A stretch of 64,000 nt of DNA, from contig NZ_JPWI01000015.1 in assembly GCF_003326795.1 (NCBI RefSeq), positions 1 through 64,000 on the forward strand. The letters are read 5' to 3'. The notes beneath the pieces are model-generated. The model was not told the DNA's origin and ran no database searches. It was given only the letters and a program-made list of their open reading frames with translations. Source of the stretch: Thalassospira profundimaris. GTDB lineage: Bacteria > Pseudomonadota > Alphaproteobacteria > Rhodospirillales > Thalassospiraceae. Numbering within the stretch: position 1 is the stretch's first letter; each line of letters starts with the position of its first letter. Positions 36,645-43,771 of this stretch are shown in pieces. Both the position numbers and the translations under genes were made by a program.

Positions 36645-37058
36645 TCAGTACGGGATTTCATCTTCGAGATCCGGGGCGGGAGGCAAATCATCGGCTGGAT
36701 TTTCGTCACTGCCTCCTTCAGGTCCTTTCATCCATTCTGCCGGGATAGGCAAAAGGAAGTCTGTCGCACGGATATAACTGTAATAGTTGCCGTTCGTGCC
36801 CTGATAAGTACGTCGCTCACCTACAACGACCATATTCTTTGCCTTCGGCTTGACATGTTTAAGAATTACGTCCGCAGCTCCGCCGTAAAATACAACTCTT
36901 TCCCATTGTGGCGGATACTCGCGGAGTTCACCGGTATCCTTGTCGGTAAATTTCCGGCCGGCTGAGCCGATAACCACATGAGCAGATACGTTGCCGGAAT
37001 GCTGATTGTGGCGTTTATCAACAGAATGCACAAAGCCGGCGACAATTCCGATATCCAT
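36645..37058 (-). CDS. ssb: Single-stranded DNA-binding protein
   Basis: The 137-residue protein starts at ATG 37058 with GGGAGATC upstream. It has an OB-fold N-terminal part (GNVSAHVVIGSAGRKF, WERVVFYGGAADVI, YYSYIRATDF) and an acidic tail ending DLEDEIPY, the SSB partner-binding tip (normally DDDIPF). It coats single-stranded DNA during replication or when the transferred strand enters a recipient. It is shorter than chromosomal SSB and has little linker. It is divergent from the HD gene across the 20-bp palindrome. Confidence 0.85.
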   Translation of the reverse strand: MDIGIVAGFVHSVDKRHNQHSGNVSAHVVIGSAGRKFTDKDTGELREYPPQWERVVFYGGAADVILKHVKPKAKNMVVVGERRTYQGTNGNYYSYIRATDFLLPIPAEWMKGPEGGSDENPADDLPPAPDLEDEIPY

Positions 37059-37119
37059 GATGATCTCCCAGGTTCAACTATAGCGATAAGTTTTACCGAG
37101 AATACAGCGGATAAATTAT

Positions 37120-37139
37120 TTTGCAAGATTTCTTGCAAA
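37120..37139. promoter_or_regulatory. Perfect palindrome in the ssb/HD divergent promoter
   Basis: TTTGCAAGA-TT-TCTTGCAAA has perfect 9-bp arms with a 2-bp spacer. The same arms occur with a different spacer at 54761-54780. It is the probable operator of a plasmid regulator acting on both divergent units. Its left half also appears elsewhere as single half-sites. Confidence 0.8.
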
Positions 37140-37179
37140 GATGCATTATCTTCAAAACCCATGCATTGAGGATCTGCTG

Positions 37180-37932
37180 ATGATGGAAGACAATTTGGTT
37201 CGGACAAATCCAGGAAATGCTGATCAAGCAATCGAAAATGGACTGTCACTTGGCATCCTGGTTCCGACGGCCGTGCCGATGCTCGCTGCCACACCGATTG
37301 ATCGTTGCCGCTATCTTCGCTCTGATAGTCGTTTCGATCTCTTCGAGATCATCGATACTGGGAAGATCATATCAATCCCATTTCACCAGCAAGACCGTCA
37401 TCGATATCTCATCCACGAATTTGATCGCACCGCTGCGGCGCTGGCCCGAAAGCCACGCTGGAATGGACTGTGCTCTGTCAACATCGCCCAGCACGCTGTT
37501 CAGCACTCTCAGCACGCGAGTACGCCGGCAAAGCCTTATGCTCTTCTGCATGACAATGAAGAGCGCGATATCGGTGATCTGATCACACCTCTCAAGCATG
37601 AACTGCGGCGCCTCAAGGTTTGGGACACGATCGATACCCGGATCGTTCTTCCGATGCGTCAGCGTTTTGCCAGAATGGCCGGGCTGGAATGGCCATGGCC
37701 CGAAGCCATCGAGACTGAAATCAAAATCATCGACGAGCGCCTCAAATCAACCGAGGCAAGAGATCAGGTTGATCACTCGTTGCTCGATCAGATGCCTGAT
37801 CAGAAACATGAACCCTATCCCGAGTTTATGGAAGCCTGGTCCCAGATAGAGGCAAGGTCAGCCTATCTGCAGGCCTGCATCGAACTTTTCCCCTCACTGA
37901 AAGGTTTTTCAAATGTACAGTTGGCCGTTTGA
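37180..37932 (+). CDS. HD-domain nucleotide phosphohydrolase-like protein
   Basis: The chosen ATG 37180 has GAGGATC upstream; earlier in-frame ATGs start inside or beside the operator. The 250-residue protein has VNIAQHAVQHSQHAS (H105) and YALLHDNEERDIGDLITPLK (H124, D125, E128, D130), the metal site of YfbR-like HD phosphohydrolases. Later WPWPEAIETEI and IDERLKSTEARD resemble the rest of the fold. These enzymes hydrolyse nucleoside monophosphates or (d)NTP-like substrates. It overlaps the methyltransferase-like gene by 20 bases. An inactive-looking relative lies at 34598-35203. Confidence 0.75.
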   Translation: MMEDNLVRTNPGNADQAIENGLSLGILVPTAVPMLAATPIDRCRYLRSDSRFDLFEIIDTGKIISIPFHQQDRHRYLIHEFDRTAAALARKPRWNGLCSVNIAQHAVQHSQHASTPAKPYALLHDNEERDIGDLITPLKHELRRLKVWDTIDTRIVLPMRQRFARMAGLEWPWPEAIETEIKIIDERLKSTEARDQVDHSLLDQMPDQKHEPYPEFMEAWSQIEARSAYLQACIELFPSLKGFSNVQLAV

Positions 37933-38659
37933 AGGCAAAGAGGAAATAGCCCGCCAACTGGAGGCATCTGAAACGGCCCGCGAGGCGGCCAGGGCTATTC
38001 TAAGGTCAGAATTGTTAACTTCGCTTGTCTGGGACCCGGCATGCGGACGCGGCATCTGCGCTGAAGCAGCGAAAGAGGCCGGATATCAGGTATATGCAAG
38101 TGATGTTTACAATTGGGGATATGGCGATAATCGTGGCCTTGATTTCCTCAAACGAAAACATCCTCCAAAGATATTCGCCGGCCGTGAATTTTCGGTGTTT
38201 TCGAATGTGCCATTTTCCATGGCTTGCGAGTTTGTGCGCCAGAGCTTTGCCTTAGGCGCCCGCAAGCTTGTTCTGTTTCAACGACAGGCCTGGCTGGAAG
38301 GTGGGGACAGGAAGGATTTCTGGCGGGAATTTCCTTATCAAAGACAATATTTATGTCGAAAGCGGGTAAGTTGTTACTGGTTCCATTTCTCTCCTCAGGA
38401 AAGGGAAGATAAAAATAGCGGAACGACAGCTTACAGCTGGTATGTATTCGAGCGCGGGCAAAACAGCACGTTCCAGTCTGACTGGATCGATTTCATCGAG
38501 AGTGATTATCGCCCCATGCAAGGCATCGCCCATGCCAGCTTTGATATCAGGGTCTCTGAGGAAAAAGCGTTCAGGAAATCGATCCGGAAATATCTGCCCG
38601 AGCTTGCTTCGGGAAAAGAACCCGCATTAACTGGATTGCAGAATGTAGCTGCAGAGTAA
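37913..38659 (+). CDS. SAM-dependent methyltransferase-like protein
   Basis: The 248-residue protein has LVWDPACGRGICAEAAKEAG (motif I of class I methyltransferases) followed by an acidic YASDVY strand. The catalytic loop position reads SNVPFSMA, where adenine methylases have N-P-P-[FY]. LWEFP-type hydrophobic motifs of true adenine methylases are not clear. It may methylate DNA with altered chemistry, or be an inactive homologue. It overlaps the HD gene and is in the same plus-strand unit. Confidence 0.65.
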   Translation: MYSWPFEGKEEIARQLEASETAREAARAILRSELLTSLVWDPACGRGICAEAAKEAGYQVYASDVYNWGYGDNRGLDFLKRKHPPKIFAGREFSVFSNVPFSMACEFVRQSFALGARKLVLFQRQAWLEGGDRKDFWREFPYQRQYLCRKRVSCYWFHFSPQEREDKNSGTTAYSWYVFERGQNSTFQSDWIDFIESDYRPMQGIAHASFDIRVSEEKAFRKSIRKYLPELASGKEPALTGLQNVAAE

Positions 38660-38704
38660 CATGCAAAATGATGCTATCCTGAAATCTATTGCAGGCAGGT
38701 CTGA

Positions 38705-39019
38705 ATGATACATGAATCAGTCGACAACGTGGAACTTATAAAGGATGCCTGTTATGCTATCAGCAAGCTTGAAGAGGAGAGAGTATCCTTAAGAGTTAGG
38801 ATAGGAAAACTGGAAACCGATATTTACAATATGCCGGTCCCGCCAATCCCGAGAGAACAGGAGTTACGGGAAATGTCGCCGGCAGAAAAAGATAATCTGT
38901 TTCAAGCACGTGCAGATCGCGAAGAGCAGTTAAATAATCTTCAAGGCAGTCGGAAGCGCTTGCAATTTGTTGAGCAAGAGCTCTTGTCCTGGCGAGATCG
39001 AATAAGACAAAATCGATAG
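38705..39019 (+). CDS. Small coiled-coil protein, unknown
   Basis: The 104-residue protein starts at ATG 38705 with AGGCAGG upstream, 45 bases after the methyltransferase-like gene. It is charged and mostly helical: KLEEERVSLRVRIGKLETDI, a PVPPIPREQ break, then RADREEQLNNLQGSRKRLQF. The heptad-like pattern suggests a dimeric coiled coil. No family was recognised. Position suggests it is last in the HD-methyltransferase unit. Confidence 0.6.
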   Translation: MIHESVDNVELIKDACYAISKLEEERVSLRVRIGKLETDIYNMPVPPIPREQELREMSPAEKDNLFQARADREEQLNNLQGSRKRLQFVEQELLSWRDRIRQNR

Positions 39020-39166
39020 TCGGCCATCTGCTTAATCATGTCACTTTTGTCATAAGATATATTATGACTCGGCGCCTCAGATGTGCATAACCTACGGAAG
39101 TGTAAGAAGAAATCACTTCAATATAAAACAAAACGCGCCTGATATCCGCGTTCTGTCTCATTTCAA

Positions 39167-39191
39167 AGTATCTTTCGCAACCAAAGATACT
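39167..39191. terminator. Hairpin between convergent units
   Basis: AGTATCTTT and AAAGATACT are perfect 9-bp arms around CGCAACC. The hairpin lies between the plus-strand coiled-coil gene and the minus-strand 224-residue gene, which converge here. It could terminate either one, although T-runs are weak. Confidence 0.5.
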
Positions 39192-39217
39192 CGCCCTATA
39201 TGTGCGATCCTCTATGA

Positions 39218-39892
39218 TTAAACATCCTTTTCATTACTCTCGCTTTCCAGCCGTTTAAGTTGGTCCTTCAGCCCAGTCTGTCGATGAAGCAACTCATTTT
39301 CCTTTTGTTGGCTCTTTTCGTACGAAACCTGACTGTCAGCCAAATACCTTTCGGCTTTCTTCTTTAAGAAGAACGTTTCTCCCCCGATCTGATAGCGAGT
39401 TTTAAGACCTGGCAATTCTTCAATCCGGGCAGATTGAGACCATGCCAACCGTTTTTTCGTTGAAACGACTGATGAAAGATTATTGTTCAGTTCTTCGAGT
39501 TCGGATTTAAGACTCGATATTCTATCAGCAAGACGGCGTTCCTCGGATCGCCGGTCGAACTCATCCTGGCTGAGTTGCTCGACCTTTTGAAGGAACACGA
39601 TGGCACCGGAAATATTGCTAAGTCCCCAGCCATAACCATATCCCGCCCCACCATAACTTCCTTCAGAATTACTTTGGAACTTCCATTCCGCGTGATGGTG
39701 GGCGACACCTGTGGTCAGGGGCACACATCCAACAATTTGGAAGTGTTTGTCGTAATTGTTGCGAAGGATACGATCGAGTTCGGTATTCAATTCTTCAAGA
39801 TTGGTGTTCCAAAAAAAATTCCCGTTTCCGGAATTATTTTGATTCATCGAAAAATGAATAATTTCTGTCTTGGTTTCAACCCAGCTTGGCAT
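39218..39892 (-). CDS. Unknown coiled-coil protein with a DUF4177-like start
   Basis: The 224-residue protein starts at ATG 39892 with GGGAAG upstream. An N-terminal part (LEELNTELDRILRNNY, HFQIVGCVPLTTGVAHHHAE) looks like the small alpha-beta fold of DUF4177-type proteins. It is followed by a Gly/Tyr-rich patch (GGAGYGYGWG) and then a long charged coiled coil. There is no signal peptide or membrane segment. Function is unknown. It sits alone between the virD4 terminator and the convergent small gene. Confidence 0.55.
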   Translation of the reverse strand: MPSWVETKTEIIHFSMNQNNSGNGNFFWNTNLEELNTELDRILRNNYDKHFQIVGCVPLTTGVAHHHAEWKFQSNSEGSYGGAGYGYGWGLSNISGAIVFLQKVEQLSQDEFDRRSEERRLADRISSLKSELEELNNNLSSVVSTKKRLAWSQSARIEELPGLKTRYQIGGETFFLKKKAERYLADSQVSYEKSQQKENELLHRQTGLKDQLKRLESESNEKDV

Positions 39893-39954
39893 CGGTTCTT
39901 CCCGTTAAAGGCTTCATATTGAATGCATAAGGAATCTTATCCGGGAAAAATGAA

Positions 39955-39990
39955 AAGAGGAACCATATTGGTATAAATATGGTTCCTCTT
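39955..39990. terminator. Strong bidirectional terminator after virD4
   Basis: AAGAGGAACCATATT and AATATGGTTCCTCTT are perfect 15-bp arms around GGTATA. The hairpin begins immediately beyond the virD4 stop and closes the conjugation operon. It lies upstream of the 39892 start, so it also isolates that gene. Confidence 0.85.
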
Positions 39991-39992
39991 CT

Positions 39993-42503
39993 TCATGCGG
40001 CCGCTTTGAATGGATTTCGAGTTTTTGTTTTTTCTCGAGGTTTCAATTTGTCTTTGGCGGCCGGGACATGATGCAAATGCGCCAGCTTGCCGCAGAAGCC
40101 CATACCATTGGTCGTTTCCCCGTCCGGGTCGGGCTCGGGCGCCGGTATAGCCGTGAGTTTCGAAATATGCTTGTCATTATAGGCAAATGGCGTGTCACAG
40201 ACGATCGGGCGGTTATATTTCCGAAGAGCCAGAATGATCTGCTGGCCATTCTCCATTTTCCCGCCATTGTCCGTCGACATCAGATCGGATGCCGAGAAGA
40301 GCGGATGTCCTTTCAGACTTCTCGATTTATTGGTCGAGGTTGTGATCTGTTTGCCCGCCATTCCATCGAACATCGCTGAGATTGCCCCGCCGAAACCGTG
40401 ATAGCTGCCGCTCTCGGAACTGTCTTCAATCGTCTCGTTACCGATCGATTTGCTGATATCTTCTGCCGTCGCACTGTCGGTCAACGGGAAAATAAGCTTC
40501 CATTCCGTCGTGTCCTTGAGCTCTTTCAGACCAGTTGCCCCATATTTTCCCTCTATCTGACCATAGGATTGGGCAATCAGCAGGTTGGCAACCCGCTGTG
40601 AACGCCCGACGGCAGGTCCGGACAGCAGGGTCTGCATCTTTGGAATCTGTGCAAATTCATCGAGCAGGAACAGCACTTTTCTTGCCTTTGACGCAATATG
40701 TGCCGGCTGCGAGATCAATCGGGATTGCATCGCTTCGGTCAGCATGATCATGATCTGTGCCATCGATTGGATGTTTTCCAGACTGACAACCAGATACAGT
40801 GTGACCGGATAAGACTTTCCATCCTTGCCGGTCATCCCGCGCATATCTTCCAGCGCAAAGTCAGAAGTCGATGTCCGCTCGCGAACAGTCGACAGCTTGA
40901 AAATATTCAATCCGTTGGCAAGACTTGAGAAAATGCCGCCCTTTTCCTCTTCGCCAGCTGTCTTGAGATCGATCAGCTCTTGTCTGATTTGTTCAGGATA
41001 GCCATAGGCTTTACACTCATCTATCAGCGTATTTAGGGCCTCTGTTACAGCATCAAGCTGTTCTTGTGGGTCTTCGTCGATATCCCCGCCTGCTCCGGAA
41101 AGGGCATTTGACCACAAATCGATCATGCGGCCGAAATTTGGTTCGACACCGTCACGCTCCGCCCGGCAAATGGTCAGGCCCATCAGGGCAAAACCGGCTG
41201 CACGTGCACGATCGAGGAAGTGTTTCCCATTGCCTTGCGACCCCCCATCGGGTTCGGCAACAAGCCCCATTGAAAGCTTGCGAAGATAGGTCTCTCTTTG
41301 AGACTGAAACAGCCCCATTTTGCGCGCATGAGGTATGACCTTGTCACGAATGATCCTGATTATCTCCTTTTGATTTACGGAAGCTGGGGCCGTGCCGGCA
41401 GGATAAATTGCTTCGGGATCATCCAGCACGGTTTTGCGCCAGTCGGAATCATTGCGCATCAGGGATTGCAAGCTGATCCGGGCATCCTGAGCATGGTCCT
41501 CCCCATAGAGTTCACCCAGTGCCTTTTGCAAGGCCATCATTTCTAGATGACATTGTCCTTCATCCGGCAAAGAACGCATGGGGGAAAGCGGGTTCCAGCG
41601 AGCGCCCCGATCTCCACTGGGTTCAAAACGGATAACCGGCCCGATCGAGCTTCGATATCCCCCTGTTTTTTCGTAAAGCTCACCCTTGATGTCAAAGATG
41701 AACATACTCCATTTATCCATCCCTTTCGACAGGATGGTCGGAATGGCGATGCCCTGGGTTTTACCAATGCCAGGTGCTGCAAGAGCAAGAGCGGTCAGGG
41801 TTTCGTCACGTCTCAAATATGTTGAAGATTTAAGGCCTTGCTTGAACCGACCCAGCACGATCCCGCTTTCATCAAGAAAGCTCAAAGCCTGGCGTTTGCG
41901 ACAAAACCAGCCATCGCGCCATTGCCTCCAGCGTTTAAGATCGGCATAGGTGGCCAGACGCGAAAAGCCGTGCAACGTCCTTCGATCGTCATGCGGATTC
42001 TGGATTATCCCCATTACGATGAACAACGCAGAAACAATCAAAGCAGCAATCCATGTCACTGGTGGATTTAAACTGATCGCGGCATTGTAGGCCCAATCAA
42101 AATAGACCTCGCCAATCCGTCCCGGATTGACAACGAACATACGAAAATAGGCACCAAAGGTGTTATCCAGATCTACCTGCCCTCTTGCCTTGATAAACAG
42201 AGCTGTTGTCAGGCCTGCCAATCCTGTCGCATAGGCTAGTATGGCCAACAGCCAGGCCCACCATCTGATCCGCATATGTTTTGTCGATGACGACAACAAT
42301 AGAGCTGATCCGGCCAGGAACATCCCAAGGGACAAAGCAATGGCAAGAACAAAAACCTTGCCATAGACGTTCTGAATGAAAGTTGCCTCTGTTGGCCAGG
42401 ACAGCAGAAACAAGACCAGAAAGCTGAACGCAGCAACGATGGACCAGGCCAGATGATAACGATTGTGCCGATGATAATCTTCAACAAGCTTGTTTGTTTT
42501 CAT
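39993..42503 (-). CDS. virD4: VirD4-type coupling protein
   Basis: The 836-residue protein starts in an ATGA overlap with virB11. Four or so N-terminal membrane helices (to about 160) anchor a cytoplasmic ATPase. The Walker A is AAPGIGKTQGIAIPT (near 242) and the Walker B LFLLDEFAQIPKM (near 608). It links the relaxase-DNA complex to the secretion channel. The helical all-alpha insert is long and there is a Lys-rich tail. It is the last gene of the operon, before the terminator. Confidence 0.92.
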   Translation of the reverse strand: MKTNKLVEDYHRHNRYHLAWSIVAAFSFLVLFLLSWPTEATFIQNVYGKVFVLAIALSLGMFLAGSALLLSSSTKHMRIRWWAWLLAILAYATGLAGLTTALFIKARGQVDLDNTFGAYFRMFVVNPGRIGEVYFDWAYNAAISLNPPVTWIAALIVSALFIVMGIIQNPHDDRRTLHGFSRLATYADLKRWRQWRDGWFCRKRQALSFLDESGIVLGRFKQGLKSSTYLRRDETLTALALAAPGIGKTQGIAIPTILSKGMDKWSMFIFDIKGELYEKTGGYRSSIGPVIRFEPSGDRGARWNPLSPMRSLPDEGQCHLEMMALQKALGELYGEDHAQDARISLQSLMRNDSDWRKTVLDDPEAIYPAGTAPASVNQKEIIRIIRDKVIPHARKMGLFQSQRETYLRKLSMGLVAEPDGGSQGNGKHFLDRARAAGFALMGLTICRAERDGVEPNFGRMIDLWSNALSGAGGDIDEDPQEQLDAVTEALNTLIDECKAYGYPEQIRQELIDLKTAGEEEKGGIFSSLANGLNIFKLSTVRERTSTSDFALEDMRGMTGKDGKSYPVTLYLVVSLENIQSMAQIMIMLTEAMQSRLISQPAHIASKARKVLFLLDEFAQIPKMQTLLSGPAVGRSQRVANLLIAQSYGQIEGKYGATGLKELKDTTEWKLIFPLTDSATAEDISKSIGNETIEDSSESGSYHGFGGAISAMFDGMAGKQITTSTNKSRSLKGHPLFSASDLMSTDNGGKMENGQQIILALRKYNRPIVCDTPFAYNDKHISKLTAIPAPEPDPDGETTNGMGFCGKLAHLHHVPAAKDKLKPREKTKTRNPFKAAA

Positions 42504-43771
42504 GTCAGGCTCTCCCGAAAAACGGGCTCGTCGGCCGGTTCCGCCTCAAGCGGATCACTACCCGTGATCATGCGTTCTTCAGGTGACAGAAGAACGCTGT
42601 CATTGACCGTGCCGAAATGATCATCATTTGCGCGGTCGGTACGCATCATCGAGATCATCATTGCCCACATCTTCAGGCTTTCTTCCTGAATTTCGGACAG
42701 TTTCCGGCCACCATTCATGGCCTTTACCATTCGGCGCATATCCTCGGGTTCTGGCATGTTTGGGAAGACCGGTTCGGCGCGAAGCTCATCTCGGATTGAC
42801 TTCTTGTCGAGCACCTCTTTTGCGGATCGAACGTCGGTAATGAGACGTTTGTCTGCAACACCTTTGGCATTTGCAGGCATTCGTTCGACCTGGATCATCA
42901 GAGCCACACGATCGGCAAACAAATCCATGATGGCCGAGATCTCTGCCTCAGCACCTCCGGCCATTGCAATGCGGCGGCGCCAACCACGCAACGCGTCGAG
43001 CAAAGTCGGTGCATGCGTTGTTGCCGAGAAGGAATGTCCGAGATCCATAACCTGAACTGCGGCCAGCGCATTTCGGATCGAAAGCTCGGACATCCAATTG
43101 TGCTTGGGTTCCATGCGAACGATCGCATCGATCAGGTCGGCCGGAGTGATCCGGATCTTACTGTCGTAGCGTGAATAGACCAGATGCACACGATCGCGCA
43201 CATGATCAAAGACAAGCTCCCGCGTATCTTCCATGGTCATGACCCGGTCATCTGGCGGTATATCCTTTGCGGCCAGATTAAGAACTGTTGTCTTGCCGGC
43301 ATTCGTCCCGCCCGGGATCAAGACGGTCTCCCCATCGACAAAGGTTTGGCGAATACGGTCGATATCAGCGGTCTTCAGACCATAGTCTTCCCAACTGACC
43401 GTGATTGGCCGCTTGATACGGATCGAGCTTGCCATGCCCGTTCCATCCACTGTCGGGCCTGTAATACCCATCAAGCGATCACCATCAGGGGTTTTGCAGG
43501 CAAGCAACGGCATATTGTCGTTAAAGACGACCCCATAATGGGCTGCCAGGCCGCGATAGAGGTCAAAGATATAATCCCGGGTAAGAAAACTGGCGTCCTT
43601 CTCTGGCAGCCAAAGAACACCCTTTCCTGCCACATAGACATTGAGCATATGTGGCCCATTGATATTCACACTGGTGACGTCACCCTTCCATCGAGGTGAT
43701 TTGATCACTTTGCGCAGTGGTTCATAACGCTTGAGAAGAACCTGGGTATAGTTTTCCGTGGTTTGTGCCAT
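42500..43771 (-). CDS. virB11: VirB11-type secretion ATPase
   Basis: Starting at ATG 43771 in a TAATG overlap, the protein has 423 residues. The Walker A is PGGTNAGKTT (near residue 152), followed by an Asp box (MTMEDTRELVF) and a His box (SFSATTHAPTLLDAL). The Walker B region reads RMEPKHNWMSEL, unlike the usual RMRPDRIIVGEVRG. A C-terminal extension of about 100 residues follows the core. VirB11 hexamers power pilus assembly and substrate transfer at the inner membrane. It overlaps the upstream secreted-protein gene and virD4. Confidence 0.9.
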   Translation of the reverse strand: MAQTTENYTQVLLKRYEPLRKVIKSPRWKGDVTSVNINGPHMLNVYVAGKGVLWLPEKDASFLTRDYIFDLYRGLAAHYGVVFNDNMPLLACKTPDGDRLMGITGPTVDGTGMASSIRIKRPITVSWEDYGLKTADIDRIRQTFVDGETVLIPGGTNAGKTTVLNLAAKDIPPDDRVMTMEDTRELVFDHVRDRVHLVYSRYDSKIRITPADLIDAIVRMEPKHNWMSELSIRNALAAVQVMDLGHSFSATTHAPTLLDALRGWRRRIAMAGGAEAEISAIMDLFADRVALMIQVERMPANAKGVADKRLITDVRSAKEVLDKKSIRDELRAEPVFPNMPEPEDMRRMVKAMNGGRKLSEIQEESLKMWAMMISMMRTDRANDDHFGTVNDSVLLSPEERMITGSDPLEAEPADEPVFRESLT

